64,000 nucleotides of DNA from NCBI GenBank assembly GCA_013399115.1, contig VXAA01000631.1, positions 26,779 to 90,778 on the forward strand, written 5' to 3'. Below, one piece after another: positions 36,051 to 49,885 of this stretch. How positions within the stretch are numbered: the first letter of the stretch is position 1; every line of letters starts with the position of its first letter. The notes under the pieces were generated by a model. That model was not told the origin of the DNA. It made no database searches and was given only the letters and a program-made list of their open reading frames with translations. This stretch comes from Anseranas semipalmata. Its lineage: Eukaryota > Chordata > Aves > Anseriformes > Anseranatidae. The translations under genes and the position numbers were made by a program.

Positions 36051-39000
36051 ACTTGGACGAGGGCATGTATGCTGATGTCCTGGGGCTCGAGTGATTAATC
36101 CATCTGTGAGGTAATCGTGTTTGGAGGGGAAGGAATTGATGTGCAGCCTGTGCCATCCAGAACAAAAGGTACTTAGTTGTAAGGACATTTTTTCCCCAAA
36201 ACTTACTCTGCTAATTCCTTAAACAACGCTTTATTTGTTGATAATGCAAATCCTTTGGCAGTTCTTGATGTTCAGCAGTTCCTTTAATTAAAAGTGAGCC
36301 TAATTCAAAATCCCTGCAGCAACCACCGGCAGCTGTGGGGAAGAAATAACTCTTCCTAATGCAGAACCTCCGTGATTTGGGAAAATCTTTGTGGTGAAAT
36401 TATAAACAAATGCTTTGCATGTTGAGAACTTCATAGTACAGGGGTGTTACTGTTAAAAATAAATGATGCTGAAATATTTTAAATGAAAACCTCCACTAAA
36501 ATAATTATCCAGTAGGATGTATCTTTAGTCATCCAGTTATTCTGCCCAGTGATATAGCAAACAACTTGTTTGCTGAAACAAATTAACTACCTAGTTTTAT
36601 TTTTGTTAAACTTTTTAAGAATACAAAACTTCATTATGAAAGTTTTGCTATTCTAAAATAAAAACAAGTAATTGCATGTTTTGCTGTTATTCTGAAGACA
36701 AAGCAGGGCAGATTTTTATCATCATGCTGTTGGTGTACACTATAAAAATGCTTTGCTTTCATGGATCCTCAATTCATCTAGAATATGAGCAGTTTCATAA
36801 CCAATGTATAGAGCTGAAAATGTTAAATGGTGTCTTAACTGGTACCCACCTCAGAAATAAAATAATGTAATACACATCCTCCTCTCCTCCCCATCAGTAC
36901 TATTGCAGAATACCGCAGAGCTTTCAAATCAATAGGATAACTGACTGAACGAAGCTTGCTGTTTGTTTATAAGATGAGTGAACTATTTAATGAGCAAGGA
37001 ATTTGTATTGATCCAACAGCAGAAGCTGACCAGTAACTTTCTGGTCTTTGCTTTAGAGCTTGGTGTTCCAAACCCTAGTGCCTGCTTTCTGGTTGCCTTT
37101 CTGCTAGTTAGCCTAGTGATGGTCTCTGATGTGTAATGCAACTGTCCTCTTCTACTTGCTTCATTGGAACTGTCTGAAAACCAGGACTTCAGTGTTCTAC
37201 TTTCAGTTGTATATAATTGTAGATATATAATTTATATAAGTATATATATTTAGCCAGTGTCTTGAAGTAATGGATGAGTCTTGGCACTCCTTCCATAGGT
37301 TGGCTGAAAGGTTTAATTAGGGAAGAACATTCAAATTCAAGTGTGTTTGAGTGTAGAAAAAAAGACCACAAAAGCTAATTAAAATTCTTCAGGCCTGCCA
37401 GGAGAGAACAAAGCAATTAGTAGAGGCTTTTAGACTTACAGGGTAGGTTCCTAATTTAGCTGTTCGAGATGAATTGACAGAGTTCTAGTCTGTTGGGTGG
37501 GAAGAGGCAGATTTAGATTGCATAGAATAAAAGATTTTTTTTATTGCTGTTTAAAAGAGAAGAAAAAAAAAAACACCACAGCTTCCTGACACACAAACAC
37601 CCACCCTTCCCCCCAGGAAAATGGAAAAGAAAAGATCTAACTTTTCTGGCTACAAGACACAAAAATATTACTATATAAACTGGTATAATGTAAACATAAA
37701 TTAAAATGACTCTAAAGTGTATGTTGAATTTCCTTGTACTCTGTTAAAGCAGCTCACACTGGCATATCTAGTTTGTGCTGTTTTCTGTTGGTAGGATTCA
37801 CAGGGTAAATCTTATTTTTTTTATTTGGTGTGGGAGACCTGCACATCTCTGACCTAGAAGCAAGTGAAACTTGGGAGTACGAGGAGGTCAGCACTGCCCT
37901 AGAGGCTATGCAGCAACAAAATAACTTTGTATTCTCCCCAGTTTTTGGCTGAAGTGAAGGACTGCAAAACCCTGTCATCTCTGAAATCATAAGCAGGAAG
38001 AGTTTGTTGCTATACTTCCAGATTATTTTTGGTAGTTCCTGTGAGCGTCTTAGTTACCTGAATTTGGATTATTTGGAGTTATACAGACCTGGTGTGTCTG
38101 TCACTTGAGAGTTTAATCTTTATGGAATAATTGGAAGGTTCCTAGTAATTAGAAGTTTCAGAAATTGAGGAGGCAGACCCACCTAATGTCTGTGAGGATC
38201 CAACATTTTTTCTGGGTGATGCTAGCAGAAATGGTCACTGGTTGTGCTGATTTCAAAGGGCCTCCTACACACCTCAAATGATGCCTCCGGTTTATTCATT
38301 GCAGCAGTGGGGTTTTTTAGGATGTATACTGAGATGAAAATGGGAGGACAACATAAGATTAACTACTGGTGGTGGATTTACTTTCATGTTTAATTAAGTT
38401 GCTAATTGAATAATCATGACCTTTAATCTTAAAATGGGGTTTCTCTAGAAATTTTTTTGTAATGGATCTTAAATCCAGTTGCAGAAATGAAAAGTAACTT
38501 GATTTATTTGAGTCTTATGACTGGTGGAGTTTCTTAAACCAAAAAAACTGAGTTTAGTTATTTTGTTGTTCTCTCCTATGCTTGTAGGCATGTGTTAAGA
38601 AATCAGCATGGTAAAATGGAGTGAATCTCTAGTGTAAGATATTCCATCTGTATAAAGTACTTTTATCTTCCTTTCAATCTCTGTGGTAGTATAATTAGAT
38701 TAGTATACCTAGAACTCAGAAAAGAGTAAATGCATAAAAAAAAAAAAGCTGAAATGGATGAGTGAAACTAGAAATCATTTAAATTGTATAAGGATACTAG
38801 CAGACCGACTGTTTTAACAGGAGCCGCTTCCCAGACTCCTCTAGTTTGTTTGCTGTTCCCTCTTCCTTCCATCTCCTGAATTTAAATACTTAAAGTGTCT
38901 CTTACAGTTTCTGCACCATTGTGAGTGGTGGAAATGCATAATTTGCCGGTATGATGTATGTTTCAATGGCAATTTTAGATCTTCTAAAATATATGGAAAG

Positions 39001-40591
39001 CCAGTATCATAGTTGAATCCGTAGTGTATTGAACATCAAACTGTAATATATATATATATAATATAATTATATATTGTATATATTATATATAAAAAAAAAC
39101 AAACTATGCTTTCTGCTCAGGTATGACCTTACCTGTGCAGTGGACAAGACAATTGTCCTGCCTGCTGAACTTCAAACTAAAAGGGTTTGTGAAATCCACT
39201 AAGGGTTGAAATTGGCCAGTAAGCACAGTGAGACTACTGTCGTATTGAGGCTGGTTCTGACTATATAAACTACACACAGACCAAAAGAGGAACTTTTTTC
39301 TGCTGCTTCCCAAAGAGGATGGAACTGCTTTCTGCATCCTGAGACCTGATATGCTGACAGAAGTCATTTTCTGACAAGACAGCCTAGTACCTCTGCCTTT
39401 ATGAGACTAAATTTTGGAGTTAAATTTTAATTAAAGGTCTTGGCTAAGAGGAACCTCTTTTTATGCCTGACAAATATCTAACCTGAAATGGCTGGCCTCC
39501 GTCACAGACCTATGGGGGAGATATGCTATATTAATTCACAGACATTTGAGTTCTGTTCATGTGGAGGGGGTAGGGGGAGTGTTAAAGATTGTTTAATGTA
39601 CAGCGGTTCCCTTTGTATAAGAGAAAAGGTTAGTTTAGGTTCCAGATCAGGTATTCAGGTTAGAAGAGGTATAATTCAGCTACTACTTTTGCTCAGCTGC
39701 TAAGATTGTGGGTAATTGGTCAAATAGATATGACTGTGGAGATTGTTTTTGATACCTAGATTTTCATTGCCCTGCCGTGCTTTTTCTGTGAATTTTCCAA
39801 TTAATTCCACATATGCTACTCCCAGGTAATAGTTCAGTTCCTTTTCAAGACAGGACTAGAGGCCTGTTGAACAAGGTATAGGTATTATCTGTAGACTTAC
39901 TGCTCAGTGGCAAGCGTGACTTTTAGTAAGTTTTCAAGAAGTCGGTCTATTTCTGCTGTAATCTCCAATTTTTAATAGGATCCATTTGATATACCTCTGG
40001 TATGGAGCTTTAGTCTTAATGGTTGTGCATCTTGACAACTAAAAATTTAGCTTCTCACACTTTCATTTCCATTCTAAACTCTCCAGCATCTAATATGATA
40101 ACTGATGGTTGAAACTAGCAAATTTTTGGTAGTTAGGAAACATCTAATTTTATTTAAAAGTTGATGTGTTTGAATTATGTCAGATGCAAAGTCTATATAT
40201 GTAGTTTAGCAGAAAGTCTGACACTGTGGTGGTTATTGTTAAAATGCTAACCAGAGTCATAAGTCTTCTCTTAATCTCGTGTTGTGTCTGGAAGACCACA
40301 GATAGTGCCACCAGAACAAATGGCTCTGCTGTTATGACCATTCTAAATAATTGTAGATAATGATCAAGTTGACTGACTAGGAGGCTGGCAGTATTTATGT
40401 TAAACTTGAGAATATTTTATTAGGACATCTTCTGAAAAGAGATACTTCATGGACTTAACAGATTTACCTGAAGTAAGTTCAAATCAGAATAGTCAATCAT
40501 AAGATACAAGGGAGAATGCGAAGGTAGCATCAAATATGTTGAATGTTGTGAACAAACTTTCATCTCTTGCTTCTCTTATTCTGTTATGTAG
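35913..40591 (+). other. JPT2: JPT2 intron 1 (start provisional)
   Basis: The CpG-rich portion to about 36,050 grades into AT-rich sequence. Several AT microsatellite patches occur (37205-37255, 39045-39092). No CR1 and no further exon recognised. Confidence 0.6.
39045..39092. repeat. AT-rich palindromic microsatellite in JPT2 intron 1
   Basis: TATATATATATATAATATAA then TTATATATTGTATATATTAT; self-complementary, followed by a run of nine A. Confidence 0.85.
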
Positions 40592-40740
40592 GGTATTGAA
40601 GCCCCCTGGAGGAGGGTCTAGTAATCTCTTTGGGAGTACAGAAGAAGTTTCTTCTTCCAGCAGGCCGCACCGGATGGCATCCAATATCTTTGGAGCATCA
40701 GAAGAACCTCAAAATCTTCCAAAAAGAACAAACCCTCCAG
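40592..40740 (+). CDS. JPT2: JPT2 exon 2
   Basis: Acceptor CTGTTATGTAG, donor GTAGGA. The first base completes an Arg-type codon from exon 1. It encodes [20 protein letters not shown], then [20 protein letters not shown] and KRTNPP. The first two family motifs are here. Confidence 0.94.
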
Positions 40741-43407
40741 GTAGGAGCAGTCACTTCCCACAGCATGATTGGGCTCTGAATTGCAGAGCAGAACTGGTTT
40801 CATGTTACTGCTGTGGAATGCTATCTGTCATCTTATGTTACATTTTTTACAAAATGAGTGGGCCTGATTGCTAAATCTATTCACCTGCATGAAGATACGA
40901 ATATTTGAGCGATCTACGTGTTCATAGACTTCTTAGCACATCATCCAAATCTAATTCTTTGAGTTGAGGCCTAGGAAATGATGACAGGAAACTGCTTCTA
41001 TTCTAGAGCTCTGTCATCAGTTAGCTGCAATGAGTACAGCTGTGAATCTGAGATCCTCTATTGAATTCTTGTAACAAAGTATTTCAACCAATACCTTCAG
41101 GCAAAAGAAAGTAAGTCTCTAGGTAGCAGGGGTCTAGAAGTCTTTGAATTCTTGCACTTTTTTTCAATATAGTGTGGTAAAACTAAGTCATCTGGAAAAA
41201 AAAAAATTCTAACAACTGCCTTGCAGGGGGAAAAGAAAGTGGTATTTTTGAGGATTCTAGTACTGCTCAGCCTCGTCCACGTATGAATCCACCTGGTGGG
41301 AAGACAAGTGATATCTTTGGGTCTCCGGTATCTACCAGTGTTGTGCGAGCACACCCAAACAAGCCTAAGGTATTTGTACATCTTTCACTGTTGAGTCGAG
41401 AAGCTAACAGCTCAGTGAGTCATCTTAAAGTCTTGTCAGCAACACAGCAATGCCCATATTTTTTAAGATGAAAAACCTAAATTATGCATAAATTAGGCTT
41501 TTGCCTAACTCTTTATGCACGCTTCCAAGTTTATTTGGGAGGGGTTGGGTCATAAGAAAGGGAAGAAATCAAAAAAAGGCACTGGAAGCTAGGTTTTGTT
41601 GGGAGTAGTGCTGTTGGAGTAGGAAAGGGCTTTGTTTTGTTCCTGTGTAGCCCTTTATAGGGCTGGTCTCTGACTCTTTTTAGCAACTTTCTCTTTTTAA
41701 ATGTAACATTTTAATTCCTGTGATTTCCTGACTAAATGGAGGACAGAACTTTGGAAACTGTTATGAATTTAACTAGAGCATTGGAACTATGGGTAATACA
41801 GGGATGGAAAGGAGGTAGCATGTTTGCAGCAATTATTGCAAGTTGAATTTCATGGGTGGGGAAAACATGGAAGCTTTTCTGAAGTATTGCTGTGTATTTC
41901 TGACAATCAATTAATGTCATCGGGGAAAGTAGTCTTAAAAGGCTTTGTTAATTACCTTACTGTTTGGGTCACTGATACTTGCCTACAACAGTAATTGCCA
42001 AATGTCGATTTGGGTGCTGAAGGGCTGCTTGTGTTCTAGTTGTTCTAAGTTGTCGTAACTTCTCTTAGATGGCATTAGGTACTTGTCAAGAATTGTAATT
42101 CCAGGCCTTTGGACTGAACTGTTTATCACAGACAAAGTTTTAAGCATCTAATGAACTAATGTAGTGTTTTCATCTGAGATGTGCACCTGGACATAGTGTA
42201 GGAGTTCACTACTAGAACTAAACTCTAGAAGTTCTTTTGGGGTTATGAAGTGGTGGAGGGAGATGAAGGGCTACGCAGAGTGTCTACAGCTGTCAGCTCT
42301 TACCGTGATACACATATGAACTTCAATCAGAAACAAAGCAGAAACTTCTAAAAGTTTTTGTGACAGTTACTCTTTGAGAATGGTGATAATACTAAGATAG
42401 TTTTTGGTTTCATTGCAGGATCACATTGTCTTGAAGGAAGATGAAACACCAAAGAAGCCAGAAGGTCAGCAAGAGAAACTCTGATGTTTTTGAGAAGATA
42501 TGCTCTGAGGAATAGCTTCTCATGTTTCCTCTTAAAAACTTAAGACTAAAGCTAGAGTTTAGCATAATATAACTGAGAGATTTTCCGTCTCTTAGTCAGA
42601 AACTGAATCACGTAACTTCAGGGAAATTGTCCTCTTCCTCTTACTGAGGAGAACACCACATGCACAAGTCTTGATAATGTGTATATAGGGTGCATATATA
42701 CTTTGCTTGATGCTATAGATAGGATGTTTTTCTTTATATACAGATTCCATATGTGTCTGTCAGATTGCTTCCTCCTCCCTTGCTGTCTCCTTCAAGTGTG
42801 TAATCATGGCCTACTCTAGTTGTAAATAACAAGTAGCTGACTGAGAAAATGTATTATTACTCTGCTAATTATTGTTAAAGAATGATGGGAGCACTATTTT
42901 CAAGCTCGATATGAAAGAATTGATTGGTACATTGCATCTCCTAATTGCCTGAAACTGACAAAGTAATTCTGAAGGTACATTGCTTAGCCTACCTATCTTT
43001 CTTAGACTGCTGAAGGAAGAAAGGAATTGTTACAAAAGTGAAATTCTTCCTCACTACCTGTTTCCTTCAGGAGAAAATGAATAGGTATAAACTATGTCCT
43101 TAGTGTGCTGTGGATGGGAGACATGGGAAGGAATGCAGCCTACTCCAGATGACATGCACAAAAAATGCCTTGTTCACTACAGTCTGCAAGACAGTCTAAT
43201 CTTTTTTTTTCTTCTTATTCAGCTGCAGAAAATAACAAACCACAGATGGAAGATGGTGGTGAGAAAAAAGATCTGGGCAAAGAGGAGCGACACAAGGAGC
43301 CAGAACCCAAGATAGACAATCATGAGCCCAGATTAGGGCCAAGGCCACGCTCACACAACAAAGTTCTCAATCCCCCGGGTGGAAAATCCAGCATTGCATT
43401 CTATTAG
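40592..43407 (+). CDS. JPT2: JPT2 (Jupiter microtubule-associated homolog 2, HN1L), exons 2-5
   Basis: Small, mostly disordered cytosolic/nuclear protein. JPT2 is known as an NAADP-binding protein needed for two-pore-channel calcium release, and its family is named after Drosophila Jupiter. Exons: 40592-40740, 41227-41369, 42419-42464, 43223-43407 (stop TAG 43405-43407). All phases join, giving 173 visible residues; the human protein is about 190, so only the first ~15 residues are missing (candidate exon at 35786-35910). Four Pro-Pro-Gly-Gly motifs are visible: [35 protein letters not shown] and the terminal [12 protein letters not shown]. Other landmarks are [20 protein letters not shown] and [20 protein letters not shown]. 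It lies just downstream of CRAMP1 on the same strand, as in human. Confidence 0.95.
41227..41369 (+). CDS. JPT2: JPT2 exon 3
   Basis: Acceptor GCCTTGCAG, donor GTATTT. It encodes [20 protein letters not shown], then [20 protein letters not shown] and AHPNKPK, ending in phase 0. Confidence 0.93.
41370..43222 (+). other. JPT2: JPT2 introns 3 and 4
   Basis: Introns 41370-42418 and 42465-43222, either side of the 46-nt exon 4. Nothing else recognised. Confidence 0.75.
42419..42464 (+). CDS. JPT2: JPT2 exon 4 (46-nt small exon)
   Basis: Acceptor TTTCATTGCAG, donor GTCAGC. It encodes [15 protein letters not shown] and leaves one base (G). It matches the DHVFLCEGEEPK segment of the mammalian protein in place and phase. 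Confidence 0.85.
43223..43407 (+). CDS. JPT2: JPT2 last coding exon
   Basis: Acceptor TTCTTATTCAG. It encodes a charged stretch beginning [20 protein letters not shown], then the near-invariant [20 protein letters not shown] and GGKSSIAFY, with stop TAG at 43405-43407. Confidence 0.95.
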
Positions 43408-45660
43408 GGTCATCCGTTCTCTCACTAACGGAGTCTGCACAGAAAATCTTGTCTGTGGTTCTGAGGTCAGTTTACAGACTATTGTTTGTGGATAGGTTCT
43501 TAGGCAGATGGATGAGGGTTATGCCAAAGTGTGTGGAAAGGAAACCTGATGATTTGGGGAGGGAGGACTGGGGAGGGAAAGGGTGTCCTGTGGAAGACAT
43601 GAGGGACTGCCTGGGTGGGTGGTGGAGGGGACATTAGTGTAACTCTGAAAGAGCAGTGCTACTTTGTGGGGAGTTCATCAGGCCCTTAGGTTCTTAGCTC
43701 GCGGGTGACTCAGGACACTCTTGTGGAGTCAGGCTTTTCCATACAGTCAGCATGTAAAATATTGTGAATGGGTAGGGACCCAGAGGTCACATCTGGAATT
43801 TTCTGAAGCACAGCAGGTAGGCTAAGTTTTTCTCTAGGCAACAGGATGCAGCTTCATGGTATGAGTTGACATGCAGTCACTTTAATGGAAATATGTTCAA
43901 CTGGAACTAGTGCTACTGTGTTCTTGAGTGTCTGTAGTCTTTGGTTTTCTTTTTCTCCTTTCTTGCCTAACAGCACATGGTTGCTGATACAAGGACAAAA
44001 TGTGCTGAAAGTCTCTTTTATACTGCTATAAATCATCATGTGTTAATAAGTATCTTGGTCTTCCCCTTCCCAGAGTATTCAGGCCTTTCTGCTGCCTTCA
44101 GTAATCTGCCGATTACTATGACTAGCTCTTGATAAATGGTAATACCAGTCCATTGTACTGTTTCATGGAGAAGACTTTTATTTAAAATATCCTGGTTGAG
44201 TGCTTGCATATTTCCTGGAAAAGATGTATGTGCAAGCAGTAGCTCTATGGAACTCTTTGAACAGAAGCAACCTATGGTATACAGTTACTATAGAAAATAT
44301 ACTGAGATGCCTAGCCAGCTAGCTTTGATAACCCAACCTGTATAGAAATGCCTTAAGCTTCTGCAACAGCTTTTTACTTTGTACCCTGCAGAAACCAGGA
44401 TTGTTCTATCTTTACCACACTGCATTTTTTTGTTTGTTTGTCTGCGTTGACTCTGTTAGTGAATTCTCTTGTCTTTGGTCAGTCTTATGTTTGCCTTTGA
44501 CTGCCTCAGATTTTTGTTGGTAAGGGGGAAAAGCTACTTGGATTCTCCCCAAACCACAATTGTAGTTGTTTTGAGACATACTGTAGACTATCTGAGTTGG
44601 AGAAACAAAGACTTTAGCAATACAAACCTTTTGATCATGCTGGCTATCTTAAATCATGTTTGGAAGATGTGCATTTTTTTTTTTTTTTTTTTTTGTGGAA
44701 GCATATGTTGGGGAGGGTAGCTCCTATCATTGCTTCTCTGAACGGGCTTTCATATTCAGAGCTTTGATATTTGAATGCTAACATTAGTTGCTTAAGTGGT
44801 TCGCTGAATTTAGTAGCGACTTTTTAAATTTGACATATCAAAACAGGAGTTGTTCAGGTACATCCAAGAACAAGTGGCCTTATCTGTGTATATTTACTGC
44901 TGTTCTAGCCCAGGTTCCCTGGAAACTGCTGCTGTTTGGAGGGGACTATCTCTGGGTGAGGTGCTAAAAACACTCTGATTACGGTGCTTATTAGACTGTT
45001 CTGTTCAGTATATGTTAGAAGTGGTGGATGACTACATGAAGACTTAGTTGCCTTTTCAGATTGTGAAAGTGAAATATACGGGGCAGTGCTAAGGGTAGAA
45101 ATAGCCATGGAAAGTAGGAATTACAATGCCTTTGTACCTCTCAGATAGATTTGGGGCTCCCTGCCATTTTGCCCCCGGGAGAAAAATACAGGAATTTTAA
45201 TTTCAACCTTGTATTTGATTTATGTTACTTCCAAACATGTATTTCCGAGCAGCTTTTCTAGAGTCTGTGCTGTCTTGCCTCTGGCTGATTCTGACACTTC
45301 TGTTTCAATATCTTGTTCTACTACTTGACAGGCTTTTAAGAGGTTACCAGATAGAAAAGTCAACCAGAAGCTGCTTTCTGCATTGAAGGGTCTGGCATAA
45401 TTGATACTGTCTCTACCACTGAGCTTAGGCTTGGCATCTTTTAGTGCATTAGCTACAGTGCCTGTCTTTTAAACAAGCTTTCAACTAGGCCTTAAATTGG
45501 TTAAACTGTGTTCATTTTCGTGCATTTTTTTTCTTTGGAATTTAAACCATGTTTTTAATTCATCGAGTAAACTTGATAACATTTCTCTGCCACAGAAGGG
45601 GATTGGAAATCAAATGATAAATCGTGCACTTGTCAATAAACCTCTGTATTTTGCTACTTC
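43408..45660 (+). other. JPT2: JPT2 3' untranslated region (end estimated)
   Basis: Non-coding, AT-rich, free of CR1 insertion. It contains an 18-nt T run near 44676-44694. It probably ends shortly after the AATAAA at 45635-45640. Human JPT2 also has a 3' UTR of a few kb. Confidence 0.6.
45635..45640 (+). terminator. JPT2: JPT2 poly(A) signal AATAAA
   Basis: Canonical AATAAA with a TG-rich element 25-40 nt downstream (ATTGTGTGCTGTAG). This is the best signal in the 2.3 kb after the stop. Confidence 0.6.
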
Positions 45661-48600
45661 ATTGTGTGCTGTAGATGTATGCTCTTATAAATTAATTGGG
45701 GGTCTAGTTCTATCTAGTAGGTAACACTGGTTAATTTTGTTATCTGAAACTGGAGAAATTGCACAAACCATCTTAGGCCTTCTGTAATGGAAAGTATGTT
45801 TTAGAGATGCGACATTCTACCTGAGGTTGCTCATGAGAAAGCATGTCTTGTCCCTTGGGAGTTAAGGGACAGCAGTAAGGGTGGGCTGTTCAGGACATTG
45901 CTTTTTTTGTGGGCAACATTCCATGTTCTGCACAATGCAGGGATGCTGTTATGCTCTTCAACAATACTGTAAATAGGTTTGAATATTCAAATATTTTCAA
46001 TATTTAAGTCTATTTGTAGGATAACTTAACTCCCCTTAAGCAGGGGATGCTCTTTATATAGAGAAGTTGTTCTACACTTCCAGTGAGTGCATAAAACTCT
46101 CCTCTTATGCCATATTATCTCTGCGAACAGAATGGAGGTAACTCTAACTCCAGTTCTTGGTGAGTTGGACATGGTGGCCTCTCAACCAGGGTGTTTTAAG
46201 TCTGCTGAGTTTATGCCTTAAGTTACAGACTTAAAGACCTACAGAGTCTTTCACCTAGCACTCGTTTCTACAGTCATTTTTCTATTCTGCACTGAGAGTT
46301 TTGCCACTTCAGGTTAAGAACTCCTCTCAAGCATGCACAATGCTTTGGATAGGATCTGTGTAGTGTGAGAACCTGTGAATATCCTTGATACCTACTGCTT
46401 TAGTAACAAGGGATTGTCCTTGTATTGTAGACAATATAGTTTCACTTTGCAACTCTACACATTATGTCATTGCCTTGCCCCTAAATTGAGGATTTGAAGC
46501 TTAAACATTTAGGGTAGGTTGTTATCGAGGTTACTGGTTTAGTCTTGGAAGAAAAATGAAGATATCTGTTCTACTAAGCTTGGAAAGGGGTTAAAGGATT
46601 ACTTGCATGTTTTCACAAGTAGTGTGTACAAGAGAAAACAATTCCAGGCACTGCTGCTTAGTTCCTAAATACGTCACAATGCCTGTACTGTACAAGCCAA
46701 TATTCTAAACAAACAGCCCAGCTGCCATGTGTCATCCCTCCTGATTTCCTGTGAACCTGATTAATCTGGATTGGTGCATATTTTCTGCTGTTAATACTTC
46801 TATGCGGTACCTTTTAAGCAAGCATTGTTTGATATTGTCCTGTTACATCACTGTATAACCTTTGATAAACAACAGCATAGTTTGCACGCTTGATAAGGAA
46901 GATTAATGTCCTCTCTATCAGTGTTTTAAGTGAGTAGTGTTACTGCTTTTTTTGTTTTGTTCTTGAAGTATTTATAGACATTAATCATACTTGGAAATAT
47001 CTAAAGTACATTCTTGGGGCTTGTCTAGTGAGTGAGCATATGTAAAGTAGTGTTGTATGGATACAATTACTTAAGCACTAAGTGAATAATTGTTGTGATA
47101 TGATCCTTGCTAATTCCAGGATTACTGAAAAATTCTAGCAGTTGCTAGTTGTGTAATATATTGGTGCATGGATGGCCAAGTACCTCAGCTATCCATGTGA
47201 TCACATGATGGAGAACAGTTTGATGCTTGCCTGTCAAAGTGCAGAGTGTGCTTAGCTGGCACTTGCATCTTCATAGTTTGGGAATCAACTGGCCACCTAG
47301 CATTTTGTTCAAGTCCTCAGACTTGAACTTGACTGTTGAACTTCTGCTTGAAGCTCTGCTGAAGTCCTGTATCACTTCCTTTGAGAATGCTGAAGGTTTA
47401 GAATGTTGAGGCTAGGGTTTTGCGTTTGTTTATTTTTCTTGAGCAACAGAGTGGGGTCACAACCAAGGATAGTGTGCTATACTACACTACAGAAAGCAAA
47501 AGGATGCCGACTTCTGTGAGTGCAGGCTATCTGCTGGTAACAGGGGCAGGATTATAGAGAGACTTCAGTACAGGATAACAAAACATTTGTGTCATTACTT
47601 GTTTTCAACCATACAAGAAGTAGACTGAGTAACGATTTATTGCTAGACCAGAACTGATGGACAGAACCTCAACAGTCAACAGACTAAGCTGGATGTCCAG
47701 GCTGCTAGCCTAATTGCTTCTTGCTCCTCCTTCTGAAAGCACAGTTAACAAGCAGAAAGAACTGTTTTAAAATATTGTGTTAAATTTAGAGCCCTATTTT
47801 TTTTATCTTGCTACTGGGGATGAAGCTTATCCTGTCTTGAATCTGGCTTTCCCTTCTTTCAAGTCGCAATTCCTGTTGTTAACAGGACCTCCTCCTCCTC
47901 AAGCAGCTTAAAGTGCTGACTATAATCAGCAAGAATGCAGTTATTTGCTTTACCTATCAGCCTCTCTATCCAGCAAGCTTCTAATTTTGGTCTCCTACCC
48001 TTCCACTTTCCTCTTCCATTCTACGTATACGTGTATTTTAAATGGCAGCTGTGGTGCCTTTGGCTACTTGATTATCCCTCCCATGCTATTGAGGGTATAT
48101 GCTATATGCCACTTAAGCCAAAAACGCAAACAGCTTTGTGTTAAAGCATAACAGAAGCATAGAGATCTATCAGAATTAGGGGATCCCAGGGCTTCTGGGA
48201 GCGTGTTCTGGAGCATTACTAGCAAAAAGAAAAAAAAGAAACTCCGCTTCAATGTGAGTCATCGCCTGAGCTGAAGTCCCCTTTCATGTTTTACATAGTT
48301 TACATTTTAAAGGTCACAATCCAGTGTGTTGTTTGCAATTGAAGGTTCTGACAAAGAATATTGTCAAAAAAGAGCTTACCATTTCCAGGGTTGCCCAAGG
48401 CTAGGGAGAGGATAAGGAGTGGGGGCTTTCAAACACCTATATACATAAGTGCAACACAACAGAAATTAAACAGGTACCAACTGTCATTTTCCATTTCTTA
48501 CAGCATGTTGACCTCTATGAACCACCACCCTTTCATTTTTGTGGCAGGCTCAAAGAAAGTAGAGAGCCATGCAATTACTCTGTAAAAAGTTTCTCAGAAG

Positions 48601-49885
48601 TGAGCTCTGGCGTCTCAGCAGCAGCTGTCAAACAAGAAGCAGGAAGACAGGTAAAGTGAAGGTGGCTTTCTTGTCATCAGTGGAGTAATTAATTAAAAGA
48701 GCAGTTAAACAGGAGTGACAGGAAGCTGCTGATGTACTCTAATGGAGATGAGCAGGTACTGTTGCTTGTTCTCTACCTCCTCACTGTAGTTATGTCAGCT
48801 TCAAGCCTTATTAGTCTGAGCCAGAAGACATGAACAGTCTTTTAGGAACAACTCTTGCTTGTAGGAGGCTGTAACAGAATCCTCCCAACCCAAAGATGGT
48901 CTTGGTGCAACAGACACAAGGGCCACTAGAAATTTTCCCCCCTTTTTAAGATCATATGAAAGGCTTTTTTAAGAGCATTTGCCAGGGATCTTTGGTATCT
49001 ACAAAAACCTCTGCAATCAGCAGAAGTTCTCATGTTACAGGCTGTGATGCACAAATATGCAGGAAAGCTTCACAGTGAAACCTAGTAGGCAGTGAGACTT
49101 CTCGGGCTACACCTTCACAAGAACTGTTGACCAGTGGCAGGTTTTAAGGAGAGTATGTCACAACTCTTCTTCAAAACAGAAGAGTAAATTTGTGGTAACT
49201 GGGAAGTAGATCGTGGGATGGCAAATAGACTGGCAAGTTTTTGACCTTCTTCCATGAAGAACCAAATACAGGACTTCCAGTGGGTATTCTGGCACTCATT
49301 ACAGGAACAACTCCACTGAGTTTAGCTGCAGCATTATATGGTATATAAACTGAGAAAGCTCGTGACTTCCTGTCAACCAGGCTGGTTTGACTGATAGTCA
49401 TTGTTTTTAAGCCAGGTGTTAGTAGTATGTGACACACAAAATCAGCTCTTCTGAATGCGTTTTCTTCTGTAGACAAGCCTCCAGCATGAGCATATGCTGC
49501 TTGTGTTTTTTAATAATCATATCTAGAAAATTACCATTGGATTTTTCTACTAGGAAAAAACGAAACAGCAGGATTTGAGCACTGAAGAATAGTACAGTGA
49601 TTAGAGGCTGAGAGGTACTTAAAGCCACAGTCTTGCAGGAATATGATTTTACCAGCCGAGTGAAAATACTATACTTGGATAGCAGGGATAGATCATTGAA
49701 GCTTGCTTAAAGTTTTAAACAACAGTGCTAGCTTTCTGCAATATTATTACAATAGAAGAACAAATACTTACCTAGTGCTGCTTAATCAGTGAAAAGCGGG
49801 TACTATTCTGAGGGGAGGATAGCTGAAATTTTTTTTTGGTACAAGGGAAGGGAAGCAACATGTTCACAAGTACTTCCTTGAGTTT
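45661..49885. other. Intergenic sequence after JPT2
   Basis: About 4.2 kb of AT-rich sequence without CR1, recognised exon or RNA gene. Short open frames here have no recognisable content. Some of it could belong to a longer JPT2 3' UTR. Confidence 0.6.

Noticed and set aside
35299..36188. Several overlapping long frames in the GC-rich block
   Set aside because: High GC removes stop codons, so frames are long by chance on both strands. Only the frame ending at 35910 has the phase and residues expected for JPT2 exon 1.
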